Source of the DNA: Streptomyces kurssanovii
GTDB taxonomy: Bacteria; Actinomycetota; Actinomycetes; Streptomycetales; Streptomycetaceae
Assembly (NCBI RefSeq): GCF_014649695.1
Contig: NZ_BMTN01000004.1
Span: forward strand, 124,001-188,000
Length of the DNA stretch: 64,000 bases
Direction of reading: 5' to 3'
Below, piece by piece: positions 25,344 through 34,135 of this stretch. Position numbers and translations under genes: made by a program. The notes beneath the pieces were generated by a model. It was given only the letters and a program-made list of their open reading frames with translations, did not search any database and had not been told where the DNA came from. Within the stretch, counting starts at the first letter, position 1. Every line of letters begins with the position of its first letter.

Positions 25344-26582
25344 TCACACCCGTTCCGCGGAGACGGCCCGCCGGCCCGGGACCGACTGGGACACCACTCG
25401 TGAGCTGCCGTGGAGCCGCAGCGCCGCCGCCACGAGGACGATGGCGACGACCATCATGGCCGCGCCCGCCCAGGCCGTCGACGTGAAGCCGAGGTCCGCG
25501 TCGATCACCACGCCGCCGAGCCAGGGCCCGCCGGTGTTGCCGAGGTTGAACGCGGCGGTCGTCGTCGCTCCGGCGAGCGTCGGCGCCGCGCCCGCGACGT
25601 TGAACATCCGGGCGTTGAGCGCCGGGGCCGTGAAGAACGAGGAGAAGCCGAGCAGGAACGACAGCGCCACCGCGGCGGCGGCGTACGAGGCGAACAGCGC
25701 GATCGCCGTCAGCAGCACCGTCGACGCGGCTATGCCGCTGAGCATCACGCCGAACAGGTGCGCGTCGGCCACCCGGCCGCCGATCGTCGAGCCGGCCAGC
25801 GCGCCGATGCCGAACAGCGCGAGCACGGTCGGCACCCAGCCGGCGTCCAGCCCCGCCACATCGGTGAGCAGCGGACTGAGGTACGTGAACAGGCAGAACA
25901 CACCGCCCGCCGCCAGCGCGGTGATCGCCACGGCCAGCCAGACCTGGCGGTCACGGTAGATCGTCAGCTCCTTCCGGAGCTGCGGCTTCTGCTGGGGCAG
26001 CGGGATGTGCGGGATCCGCATCAGTACGCCCACGAGCGCCACGGCGGACGCCGCGCCGACCGCCCAGAATGCGGACCGCCAGCCCAGGTGCTCGCCGAGG
26101 AACGCGCCGGCGGGGACGCCGAGGACGTTGGCGATCGACAGTCCACCGATCATGACGGCCATGGCCCGGGCACGGGAGGTCACCGGCACCATCGCGATGG
26201 CGACGGCCGCGCCCACGGCCCAGAAGCCGGCGCAGGCGAGCGCGCTGATCACACGGGAAGCGAAAAGGATCTCGTAGCTGGGCGCGAGGGCGCCGGCGAC
26301 CTGGCCGACGCCGAAGACGGAGATCAGCGTGATCAGAGTGGTCCTGCGGGGCAGCCGTAGCGTCGCGATGGCGAGCAGTGGGGCGCCGACCACCATGCCG
26401 ACCGCGAACGCCGAGGTCAGCAGCCCGGCCCGGGGGATCGAGACGTCCATGTCCGCCGCGATGGGCGGCAGCAGCCCGGAGAGCATGAACTCGCTCGTCC
26501 CGAGGGCGAAGACGGAGAGGCCGAGGATGTAGACGGCGAGCGGCATACGGGCGCGGGAAGGGCGTTCGGAAGGGTCGGGCAT
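25344..26582 (-). CDS. MFS exporter, DHA1 (CmlR/AraJ-like)
   Basis: A 412-residue 12-helix exporter. ILGLSVFALGTSEFMLSGLLPPIAADMDVS at the start and RLPRRTTL in the motif A loop are typical of the arabinose/chloramphenicol DHA1 group. A role in drug or sugar efflux is a family-level guess. The ATG at 26582 sits before a conserved N-terminus; longer upstream codons do not resemble the family. It is single-gene, with the HD protein gene 52 bp upstream on the same strand. Confidence 0.85.
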   Translation of the reverse strand: MPDPSERPSRARMPLAVYILGLSVFALGTSEFMLSGLLPPIAADMDVSIPRAGLLTSAFAVGMVVGAPLLAIATLRLPRRTTLITLISVFGVGQVAGALAPSYEILFASRVISALACAGFWAVGAAVAIAMVPVTSRARAMAVMIGGLSIANVLGVPAGAFLGEHLGWRSAFWAVGAASAVALVGVLMRIPHIPLPQQKPQLRKELTIYRDRQVWLAVAITALAAGGVFCLFTYLSPLLTDVAGLDAGWVPTVLALFGIGALAGSTIGGRVADAHLFGVMLSGIAASTVLLTAIALFASYAAAAVALSFLLGFSSFFTAPALNARMFNVAGAAPTLAGATTTAAFNLGNTGGPWLGGVVIDADLGFTSTAWAGAAMMVVAIVLVAAALRLHGSSRVVSQSVPGRRAVSAERV

Positions 26583-26634
26583 GACAGTTGCCAACAGGTG
26601 GTTGAAGCCTGGAATTCCCGGCCGGGCCGCGTGG

Positions 26635-27285
26635 TCAGGACGCGGCGAGCAGCTCCAGCTCGACGGTGAGGTTGTGGCGGGCCTTCTGTTCCCACTCCTG
26701 CCGGCCGTGCGGCGTACGGAACAGCCGCGGCAGGGCGAGGAGCTGCCGGAGCACCGCGGCACGGCCGTCACGGAAGGCCTCGTCCGGGACGAAGGCGTAC
26801 TCCTCGCGTACCGCCGCCGCGTATGCGGCGTACGCGTCGGGGGCGGCGGCCAGGATCGCCAGGTCCGCGTCGCACAGCACCTGGCCGTTGCGGTCGCCGT
26901 CGTCGGGGGCGTGGGTGGTGGTCAGGCGCACCAGTCGGGCCACCTCCGCGGTCGCCCGCTCACTCAGCCCGGCCTCCGGAAGGGCGCGCTCGGCGAGGCG
27001 GGCGGAGCGCTCCTCGTTCTCCGAGCGGTCGGGGAGATACACGGCGTCGTGGAACCAGGCGGCCAGCCGTACGACGTCGGGATCGTCCGCATGACCGGCG
27101 AGGGTGTCGATGTGGTCGAGGACCGCGATCAGATGGCCGGTGGTGTGGTACCGCCGCTGCGGCTCGGCCCAGCGCGCGAGCAGGCTCTCCCCGTACGGCA
27201 GCGGGTCGGGGCCGCTCGCGTCCCCGCGGGCCGCGAGGAGCGCGTCGGTCCAGCGGGCGCGGAGGTCGGCGGATCGATCGGTCAT
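26635..27285 (-). CDS. HD-domain metal-dependent hydrolase
   Basis: A 216-residue protein of the predicted metal-dependent phosphohydrolase group. The metal ligands are visible as H47/H51 in RYHTTGHL, H79-D80 in AAWFHDAVY and Asp residues in CDADLAIL. The DRSENEERSARLAE segment is typical. Its substrate is unknown, and nucleotides are only a guess from the HD fold. Confidence 0.82.
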   Translation of the reverse strand: MTDRSADLRARWTDALLAARGDASGPDPLPYGESLLARWAEPQRRYHTTGHLIAVLDHIDTLAGHADDPDVVRLAAWFHDAVYLPDRSENEERSARLAERALPEAGLSERATAEVARLVRLTTTHAPDDGDRNGQVLCDADLAILAAAPDAYAAYAAAVREEYAFVPDEAFRDGRAAVLRQLLALPRLFRTPHGRQEWEQKARHNLTVELELLAAS

Positions 27286-27304
27286 GGCTCATATTGTGCC
27301 CGCA

Positions 27305-27348
27305 CACGCGAAGGGCCCCGGGTCGGGTGCCCCGGGGCCCTTCGCGTG
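27305..27348 (-). terminator. Strong hairpin terminator after copA
   Basis: CACGCGAAGGGCCCCGGG pairs perfectly with CCCGGGGCCCTTCGCGTG around a short loop, 3 bp past the copA stop. Confidence 0.88.
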
Positions 27349-27351
27349 CCT

Positions 27352-29607
27352 TCAGGCGGCCTTGAAGCTGCGCAGTCGCAGTGAGTTGGCGAGGACGAAG
27401 ACGGAGGAGAAGGCCATGGCGGCTCCGGCGATCATGGGGTTGAGGAGTCCGGCGGCGGCGAGGGGGAGGGCCGCGACGTTGTAGGCGAAGGCCCAGAACA
27501 GGTTGGACCTGATGGTGCCGAGGGTCTTGCGGGAGAGGCGGATGGCGTCGGCGGCGGCGTTGAGGTCGCCGCGGACGAGGGTCAGGTCGCCGGCCTCGAT
27601 GGCGGCGTCGGTGCCGGTGCCCATGGCGAGGCCGAGGTCGGCCTGGGCGAGGGCGGCGGCGTCGTTGACGCCGTCGCCGACCATGGCGACGCTGCGGCCT
27701 TCGGCCTGGAGGCGCTTGACGACGTTCACCTTGTCCTCGGGCAGGACTTCCGCGATCACGTCCTGGGGGGAGATGCCGACCTCGGCGGCCACGCTCTTCG
27801 CGACGGCCTCGTTGTCGCCGGTCAGGAGGATGGGAGTGAGGCCCAGGGCGCGCAGGCGGCTGATGGCTTCCGCGCTGGTGTCCTTGACGGCGTCCGCGAC
27901 CTCGAGGACCGCGCGGGCCTCGCCGTCCCAGGCGACGGCGATGGCGGTGCGGCCGGCGGCCTCGGCCTCGTGCCGGGCGCGGGCGAGGCCGGCGGGCAGT
28001 TCCATGGCCCACTCGGCGAGCAGCCGCTCGCGGCCGACCAGTACGGCGTGGCCCTCGACGATGCCCTGGACGCCCAGGCCGGGGATGTTGGCGAAGTCCT
28101 CGGGGGTGGGCAGGCCGCCGAGCTTCTCGGTGGCCCCGGCGGCGACGGCCTGGGCGATGGGGTGCTCGGAGGCGTTCTCCAGCGCACCGGCCAGCCGCAG
28201 CACCTCGGCCTCCTCGGTGCCGTCGGCGGTGTGCACGGCGAGCAGGGTCATCCTGCCGGTGGTGACGGTGCCGGTCTTGTCGAGGACGATCGTGTCGACC
28301 CTGCGGGTGGTCTCCAGGACCTCGGGGCCCTTGATCAGGATGCCGAGCTGCGCGCCTCGGCCGGTGCCGACCATCAGCGCGGTCGGGGTGGCCAGGCCCA
28401 GGGCGCAGGGGCAGGCGATGATCAGGACGGCGACGGCGGCCGTGAACGCGGCGGTCAGGCCGGAGCCGTTGCCGAGCCAGAAGCCCAGGGTTCCCAGGGC
28501 GAGCGCGATGACGACCGGGACGAACACGGCGGAGATCCTGTCGGCCAGGCGCTGGGCCGCGGCCTTGCCGTTCTGCGCGTCCTCGACCAGCTTCGCCATC
28601 CGGGCGAGCTGGGTGTCGGCGCCGACGCGGGTGGCTTCGACGACGAGACGGCCGCCGGCGTTCAGGGTGGCGCCGGTGACGGTGTCGCCGACCGAGACCT
28701 CCACCGGGACGGACTCGCCGGTGAGCATCGAGGCGTCGACGGCGGAGGCGCCCTCCACCACCGTGCCGTCGGTGGCGATCTTCTCGCCCGGCCGGACCAG
28801 GAACCGGTCCCCGACCTTCAGGTCGGACGTCGGTATCGTCTCCTCCCGGCCGTCGCGCAGCACGGTCACGTCCTTGGCGCCCAGCTCCAGCAGCGCCTTC
28901 AGTGCCGCGCCCGCCCGGCGCTTCGAGCGCGCCTCGAAGTACCGCCCGGCCAGGATGAACGCGGTGACACCGGCCGCCGCCTCCAGGTAGATGTTCCCCG
29001 CCCCGTCACTGCGGGCGATCGTGAACTCGAACGGATGCGTCATGCCGGGAGTGCCGGCGGTGCCGAAGAAAAGCGCCCACAGCGACCACAGGAACGCCGC
29101 CGACGTACCGACCGAGATCAGCGTGTCCATCGTCGCCGCGCCGTGCTTCGCGTTCGTCCACGCCGCCCGGTGGAAGGGCCAGGCCGCGTAGGTGACCACC
29201 GGCGCGGCCAGGGTCAGACTCAGCCACTGCCAGTACTCGATCTGCAGCGCCGGAATCATCGCCATGGCGATCACCGGGACGGCGAGGACGACCGCGGTCA
29301 GCAAACGCTGCCGCAGCGGGGTCAGCCCGTCGTCCGCCGGGGCCTCGTCCCGCGCCGCCGTCCCGCCCTCGACAGGCGGCGGCGGTTCGGCGGCGGTGTA
29401 GCCCGTCGCCTCCACGGTGGCGATCAGATCGGCGACGGCGGTGCCCTCGGCGAAGGTCACCTTCGCCTTCTCGGTGGCGTAGTTGACGGTCGCCTCCACG
29501 CCATCCATGCGGTTGAGCTTCTTCTCGATCCGCGCCGCGCACGAAGCGCACGTCATCCCGCCGATGGCGAGCTCTACGGAGCGGGATTCGGTCGCTGTCT
29601 GCGGCAT
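27352..29607 (-). CDS. copA: Copper-exporting P1B-type ATPase
   Basis: A 751-residue membrane pump that expels Cu(I) using ATP. The N-terminal heavy-metal domain has GGMTCASC (Cys20, Cys23). The membrane CPC motif is near 399-401 in IACPCALG, the phosphorylated Asp is in DKTGT near 442, and [10 protein letters not shown] is near 644. Only one metal-binding domain is present, the usual Streptomyces form. No copZ or csoR is adjacent. A palindromic CsoR-like operator lies 25 bp upstream of the start. Confidence 0.95.
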   Translation of the reverse strand: MPQTATESRSVELAIGGMTCASCAARIEKKLNRMDGVEATVNYATEKAKVTFAEGTAVADLIATVEATGYTAAEPPPPVEGGTAARDEAPADDGLTPLRQRLLTAVVLAVPVIAMAMIPALQIEYWQWLSLTLAAPVVTYAAWPFHRAAWTNAKHGAATMDTLISVGTSAAFLWSLWALFFGTAGTPGMTHPFEFTIARSDGAGNIYLEAAAGVTAFILAGRYFEARSKRRAGAALKALLELGAKDVTVLRDGREETIPTSDLKVGDRFLVRPGEKIATDGTVVEGASAVDASMLTGESVPVEVSVGDTVTGATLNAGGRLVVEATRVGADTQLARMAKLVEDAQNGKAAAQRLADRISAVFVPVVIALALGTLGFWLGNGSGLTAAFTAAVAVLIIACPCALGLATPTALMVGTGRGAQLGILIKGPEVLETTRRVDTIVLDKTGTVTTGRMTLLAVHTADGTEEAEVLRLAGALENASEHPIAQAVAAGATEKLGGLPTPEDFANIPGLGVQGIVEGHAVLVGRERLLAEWAMELPAGLARARHEAEAAGRTAIAVAWDGEARAVLEVADAVKDTSAEAISRLRALGLTPILLTGDNEAVAKSVAAEVGISPQDVIAEVLPEDKVNVVKRLQAEGRSVAMVGDGVNDAAALAQADLGLAMGTGTDAAIEAGDLTLVRGDLNAAADAIRLSRKTLGTIRSNLFWAFAYNVAALPLAAAGLLNPMIAGAAMAFSSVFVLANSLRLRSFKAA

Positions 29608-29631
29608 GGTGTTCTCCTCGACCTCTCCTGG

Positions 29632-29648
29632 ATACCCCTAGGGGGTAT
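29632..29648. promoter_or_regulatory. CsoR-type copper operator
   Basis: ATACCCCTAGGGGGTAT is a near-perfect palindrome matching the TACCCC-N-GGGGTA pattern bound by the copper repressor CsoR. A further half-site GTATACCCCC lies at about 29664. Position implies copper-induced copA. Confidence 0.82.
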
Positions 29649-29756
29649 CTTTTCGTGTCTCCATGTATACCCCCGCCCCGTACTGGATGCAAGCCCGCTT
29701 CCCGGGAAGGATCAGGGGTGTGGCTGCCGTCCGGCTCGCCGAGCATTAGGCTGGCC

Positions 29757-29772
29757 AATGGACTAGACCTGT
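29757..29772 (+). promoter_or_regulatory. dre-like site immediately upstream of cutC
   Basis: AATGGACTAGACCTGT matches 13 of 16 positions of the DasR consensus, including the CTAGACC core. It ends 24 bp before the cutC start, in the divergent copA-cutC region. Confidence 0.6.
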
Positions 29773-29795
29773 CGGAGCCTGGAGGAATGGGTCCC

Positions 29796-30494
29796 ATGAG
29801 CAACCGTGTACTCCTGGAGGTGATCGCCCTCGACGCGCGGGACGCGGTCGCCGCCCAGTCCGGAGGGGCCGACCGGCTGGAGCTGGTCACCGACATGGCG
29901 GCCGACGGGCTGACGCCGCCGGTCTCCACCTTCACGGCGATCCGCGCGGCCGTGGACATCCCGCTGCGCGTGATGCTCCGCCTCTCCGACGGCTTCGCGG
30001 CCGGCGGCCCGGCGGACGTGGACGCCCTCGTCGAGGCCGCGCAAGCACTGCGTGAGGCGGGGGCGGACGAGTTCGTCCTCGGGTTCCTCGACGACCACGG
30101 GCAGCCGGACCTCGTCACGATCGAACGGCTGCTGGCCGTCGTCGACGACTGCCGCTGGACCTTCCACCGCGCGATCGACCACGCGGCGGACCGGGACTCC
30201 CTGCGCAAGCAACTGGCGGATCTGCCCGGGCTCGACACGTATCTCACGGCCGGCTCCCCCGCGGGCGTCGCCGACGGCATGCGCACGCTTCTCACCGAAG
30301 CCGCGCGACACGGCGAACCGGGCTACGAGCCGCAGCTCCTGGTCGGCGGGGGCCTGCGCCTGGACCACGTCCCGCGTCTGCGGCAGGCGGGCGTGACGGG
30401 CTTCCATATCGGCGGCGCGGCACGCCCCGGCGGATGGTCGACCCCCGTGGACCCGGCAGCGGTCCGCGAATGGCGCACGGCGCTCGACGCGTAG
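29796..30494 (+). CDS. cutC: CutC family protein
   Basis: A 232-residue TIM-barrel protein of the CutC family. LLEVIALDARDAVAAQSGGADRLELV, CRWTFHRAIDHAADRD and QLLVGGGLRLDHVP are family hallmarks. CutC was named for copper tolerance, but a direct copper role is disputed. Here it diverges from copA, which would fit copper, yet a DasR-like box lies between it and its promoter region, which suggests amino-sugar control. The ATG at 29796 has GGAGG ten bases upstream; the ATG at 29787 is too close to it. Confidence 0.88.
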   Translation: MSNRVLLEVIALDARDAVAAQSGGADRLELVTDMAADGLTPPVSTFTAIRAAVDIPLRVMLRLSDGFAAGGPADVDALVEAAQALREAGADEFVLGFLDDHGQPDLVTIERLLAVVDDCRWTFHRAIDHAADRDSLRKQLADLPGLDTYLTAGSPAGVADGMRTLLTEAARHGEPGYEPQLLVGGGLRLDHVPRLRQAGVTGFHIGGAARPGGWSTPVDPAAVREWRTALDA

Positions 30495-31187
30495 CGCGCC
30501 GGGGGCGCGGTGTCCTCGCGCCCGGCCCGGCCCGGCCCGGGCCGTGCCGGGGCCATGCCTGCCTTGGCAGGGTGACGGGTCGGGGCCATGCGGCACGGTC
30601 CGGGGGTATGCGGCCGCGCGCCCGCCGGGCGAGGGGCGTGCCGACCGGGTCCGGGCCCTGGCCGGGGTGACGGGCCGGGCCGTGCGGCCCTGACCGGGAT
30701 GGCGGGTCGGACCCATGCGGCGCCGACCGGGGGTGCCCGGCCACGCGCCCGCCGGGCGAGGGACTTCCGGGTCCGGCCCCGACCGCGGATGTGCCGGCCG
30801 GAAGGGCTTACCGCCGGGTGTGCCCGGCCACGCGCCCGCCGGGTGAGGGGCCTGCCGAGACCGCATCCGACCCCCGGCGCCGGGGGTGTGCCGGTCGGAG
30901 GGCTTTCCGACCGGGGGTGCGCCCGCCGGGCGCGGGGCTTTCTGACCAGGTCAGGTCCCGGCCGCGGGTGTGCCGGGCGGGGGTCTGCCGATCGGGTCCG
31001 GCTGAGGCCCCGGGGGTGCGCCGGGCCGCGCCCCTTCGGGCGAAGGGCTTACCGCCGGGGCCGGTCCGCCCGGGCCGGATGCGGATACGGCCGGTATCCG
31101 GTGCAGCCGCGGGAGGTACGGCCTCGTGCGGCGGCACGGCCGGGCGGTCCCGAACCCCGGCGGCGGTGCCGTAGCCGCCGGCGGTGG
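30495..31187. repeat. Degenerate tandem repeat array, about 95-bp units
   Basis: This 0.7-kb gene-free interval is built from imperfect repeats. Each unit holds a CGCCCGCCGGGCGAGGG-type hairpin (near 30619, 30743, 30833, 30922, with a variant near 31026), followed by CCGACCGGG-like and GTGCCGG-like blocks. No frame crossing it looks protein-like. It lies between the ends of cutC and the convergent helD gene and may act in termination. Confidence 0.6.
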
Positions 31188-33260
31188 TCAGGTCAGCTGG
31201 GGCGGGAGCGGGGCCGCGTGGAGGATCGTGAGGCCGGAGACCGCGCGGGTCAGGGAGACGTACAGCCGGCGCAGCCCCGTGCGGAGGTCCGGCTCGTCGC
31301 TGATGACCGACGCCGGTTCGTCGAGGACCACGTAGTCGTACTCCAGGCCCTTCGCCAGCGACGCCGGGACGAGGGTGAGACGCGCGTCCGCGGTGGTCTC
31401 CTCGCCGGGGGAGAGGTACGGGAGGCCCGCCGCGGCCAGCGCGGCGGAGAGCGCGGGGACACGGGAGTCGGCCGCGATCAGCCCGATGGAGCCCTCGTTG
31501 CGGAGCGATTCCGCGCACGCCGCGACGACCGCCGCGTCGAGGTCCGCGACGTCCGCGACCGCGCGGACCTCGAGGGAACCGGGGGACTCGCGGACCGACG
31601 AGACCGGCGCGAGCCCGGGGGACATGTGCGGGAGCAGCCGCGACGCGTAGGCGATCACCTCGCGGGGGACGCGGAAGCCCGCGGTCAGCTCCTCGACGAC
31701 CGCTTCGGGTTTGCCGAGGTGGGACAGCGCCTCCGCCCACGACGCGGTCGCCCAGGGCGTCGTGCCCTGGGCCAGGTCGCCGAGGACCGTCGCCGATCCC
31801 GTGGAGCAGCGGCGGCCCACCGCCCGGTACTGCATCGGGGACAGGTCCTGCGCCTCGTCGAGGACGACATGGCCCAGCGACTGGGTGCGCTGCACCAGGT
31901 CCGTCACCTCGTCGATCAGCACCGCGTCCGCCGCCGACCACTTCGCGGACCGCACGCTGCGCGCGGGCTTCGGCAGCAGGATCGTCGCCTGCTCCTCGGG
32001 GGTCAGGACGCCGTCCGCGTGCGCGGCGAGGAACTCCGCGTCGGAGAGCAGCCGCAGCACGAGCTTCGCCGGGTCGACCGGCGGCCAGATCGCCTTGACC
32101 GCCGCCTTGACGGCGGGGTTGCGGGCGACCGCGTCCTGGACCCGGTCGTCGGGCGCCTCCCCCGCTTCTTCCATGCGGACCAGCACGGTGTGCGCGATCC
32201 GCTGTGGGAGGGCGTCGCGGGCGGCGCCGTAGCGGATGTCGCGGTCGAGCAACTCGCCGACGATCTCCTCGAGTTCGTACGCCGGGATCCGCCAGCGCCG
32301 TGATCCGCGGACCACGACCACCGGCTCGGTCGGCATCGTGACGTGCGAACGGACCGCGCGCCGCAGGATCTGCGCCATCCTGGCGTCGCCCTTGACGACG
32401 GCCGCCGCCGCGGTGTCCCGGCCGCTGACCTCCACGTGCCCGACCAGGTCGTCCACCGTGGCCTGCTTGACCTCGAGCTCGCCGAGGGCGGGCAGCACCT
32501 GCTCGATGTAGTGGAGGAAGGAACGGTTCGGCCCGATGACCAGGGTGCCGGTGCGCGCCAGGCGCTCCCGGTGCGCGTAGAGCAGGTACGCGACACGGTG
32601 CAGGCCGACGGCCGTCTTGCCGGTGCCCGGCCCGCCCTGCACGCACACCGTGCCCGACAGGCCGCTGCGCACGATCTCGTCCTGCTCGGGCTGGATCGTC
32701 GCGACGATGTCCCGCATGGGGCCGACGCGCGGCCGCTCGATCTCCGCCTGGAGGAGCCTGGAGGTCTGCTCGGTCTCCGACGGGTCGGTGAGGTGCTCGT
32801 CCTCGTACGCGGTCAGGTCCCCGCCGGTGTAGCCGAAGCGGCGGCGCAGGCCGACGTCCTGCGGGTCCTTGCGGGAGGCCCGGTAGAAGGGCTGGGAGAC
32901 GGGTGCGCGCCAGTCGATGACCATCGGATCGCCCTCGGCGTCGTGGACGTGGCGACGGCCGATGTAGAAGCGGCGGCCCTCCTGCGTGGTGGGCAGGTAG
33001 TCGAGGCGGCCGAAGAAGAGCGGGGTGTGGGACAGGTCGGCGAGCGCCTTGATGCGGTCCTCGATCTGCGACTGGAGGACGGCGGCGTTGACCCAGTTCG
33101 CGGTGACGTCCTTGATGTCGAGGGACTGGACGTCCTCGCGCATCGCGCGCAGGGCGGACCGCGACGCGGCGAGGTGGGCCCGCTCGCGGGAGAGCGGGTC
33201 GTCCCCGTCGATGGCCACGGTGGAGGTGGATACGTCGGGTACAGGGGCGTGCGCGGGCAC
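31188..33260 (-). CDS. HelD-like UvrD/Rep superfamily helicase
   Basis: A 690-residue ATPase resembling actinobacterial HelD, which binds RNA polymerase and clears stalled or rifamycin-bound complexes. An N-terminal coiled-coil-like arm (SRERAHLAASRSALRAMREDVQ) is followed by Walker A GGPGTGKTAVG near 208, an insertion, DEAQDLSPMQ near 468 and a C-terminal helicase half ending YVSLTRAVSGLTIL. The GTG at 33260 is preferred because GGAGG lies six bases upstream. Whether it is the housekeeping HelD or a rifamycin-resistance HelR type is not settled; I see no clear rifamycin-associated element upstream. Confidence 0.85.
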   Translation of the reverse strand: MPAHAPVPDVSTSTVAIDGDDPLSRERAHLAASRSALRAMREDVQSLDIKDVTANWVNAAVLQSQIEDRIKALADLSHTPLFFGRLDYLPTTQEGRRFYIGRRHVHDAEGDPMVIDWRAPVSQPFYRASRKDPQDVGLRRRFGYTGGDLTAYEDEHLTDPSETEQTSRLLQAEIERPRVGPMRDIVATIQPEQDEIVRSGLSGTVCVQGGPGTGKTAVGLHRVAYLLYAHRERLARTGTLVIGPNRSFLHYIEQVLPALGELEVKQATVDDLVGHVEVSGRDTAAAAVVKGDARMAQILRRAVRSHVTMPTEPVVVVRGSRRWRIPAYELEEIVGELLDRDIRYGAARDALPQRIAHTVLVRMEEAGEAPDDRVQDAVARNPAVKAAVKAIWPPVDPAKLVLRLLSDAEFLAAHADGVLTPEEQATILLPKPARSVRSAKWSAADAVLIDEVTDLVQRTQSLGHVVLDEAQDLSPMQYRAVGRRCSTGSATVLGDLAQGTTPWATASWAEALSHLGKPEAVVEELTAGFRVPREVIAYASRLLPHMSPGLAPVSSVRESPGSLEVRAVADVADLDAAVVAACAESLRNEGSIGLIAADSRVPALSAALAAAGLPYLSPGEETTADARLTLVPASLAKGLEYDYVVLDEPASVISDEPDLRTGLRRLYVSLTRAVSGLTILHAAPLPPQLT

Positions 33261-33391
33261 GGGTTGCCTCCGGCTGAGCTGCGTGATCACGACATGGCGG
33301 ACCGGCCGGTTTCCGTCCGGGCGGCGGCTCTCCTCGTGGGAGGCGGGGGAAGGCCCCGGGCAGCGGACAGGCGACCAGGGGCAAGCCCGCG

Positions 33392-33421
33392 ATTGTAGTG
33401 GGGCGGCCGAAGGGGCGCGAA
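33392..33421 (-). promoter_or_regulatory. Candidate promoter of the HelD-like gene
   Basis: On the minus strand: TTCGCG, 18 bases, TACAAT. It would give a leader of about 125 bases. The rest of the 33261-33582 interval holds nothing I can name. Confidence 0.4.
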
Positions 33422-33582
33422 CGGTTTTCCAGGGGGTGCGACGGCGCACCGTTTCCCGGCCGTAGGGGCGGCGGGGTCATTCCCGTAGGGGACGCGCTCT
33501 GTCTGGAGTAGTACGTGGAGCGCCCGTTGGTTCACCCCGCAGCCCGATGCTCCGAGCGGGTGACGCGCAGCACCATGGACGC

Positions 33583-33765
33583 ATGAGCACAGCGATCCTC
33601 ACCCCGGGAACCACCCGCCACGGAGCCGCCGCGAGCGGTGCCGGAGACGACCGGCACCATCGCGTCGGCAACGCGCTGCGCGCGGTCAGGGTCTTCGCGG
33701 GCGCCGTCTTCAGCGTCGCCGTCCTCGGCGAGTACGCGGAGGAGGCCGGCGTCCGCCGCCGCTGA
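33583..33765 (+). CDS. Small conserved hypothetical protein
   Basis: A 60-residue protein. A Thr/Gly/Ala-rich start (STAILTPGTTRHG) leads to a helical region VGNALRAVRVFAGAVFSVAVLGEY that could be one membrane helix or an amphipathic segment. I recall similar tiny proteins in other Streptomyces but no function. It is transcribed away from the HelD-like gene and stands alone. Confidence 0.6.
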   Translation: MSTAILTPGTTRHGAAASGAGDDRHHRVGNALRAVRVFAGAVFSVAVLGEYAEEAGVRRR

Positions 33766-33812
33766 ACGGGGCGGTGGCGCGGGGGTCTGTGCCTGGGGCC
33801 GCTGCGCGGGGC

Positions 33813-34118
33813 GTTTCCCCACCCCGCCCCTTCCCGAAACCGGGCTCCGCCCGGACCCGCCACCACGCTCCGCGCGGTGTTTCGGGGGCTCTTCCCCCTA
33901 CGCCTGGCGGCGTGGGGGGACCCCCACCGGACCCCCGCGCCTCAAACGCCGGCGGGGCTGATTTCGTGCAGCGAAATCCAGCCCGCCTGGGGGCACCTCC
34001 CACGGCCGCCAGGCCGTAGGGGGAGTTTGAGGGCACCGCGCGGAGCGCGGTACGCCGCCCGCAGGGCGGCACGGGGTCCGGAGCCTGCCCCGGTTCGGGA
34101 ACGGGCGGGTTGGGGAAC
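33813..34118. repeat. Large palindromic intergenic element, copy A (with nested repeats R5 and R4)
   Basis: The ends are inverted repeats (CCCCACCCCGCCCCTTCCCG on the left; CGGGAACGGGCGGGTTGGGG on the right). Inside is a GGGGGCTCT...CCCCC hairpin and GCCGGCGGGGCTGATTTCG with its complement. The same element recurs at 40111 without two inserts. Those inserts are small repeats: R5 at about 33890-33927 (minus orientation) and R4 at 33988-34025 (plus). It fills the gap before the XPB-like helicase gene. Confidence 0.75.
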
Positions 34119-34135
34119 GGCACACGCCCCCGACG

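Noticed and set aside
30495-31187. Possible CRISPR array
   Set aside because: Units are imperfect, about 95 bp, with no uniform spacers and no cas genes nearby; better described as a degenerate tandem repeat.
30588-32303. Long plus-strand frame crossing the tandem-repeat gap
   Set aside because: Its translation is Arg/Gly/Pro repeats then antisense of the HelD-like gene; no start context or domain.
33385-33400. Possible rifamycin-associated element before the HelD-like gene (GGGCTTGCCCC)
   Set aside because: It matches only half of the remembered inverted repeat and lacks the second arm.
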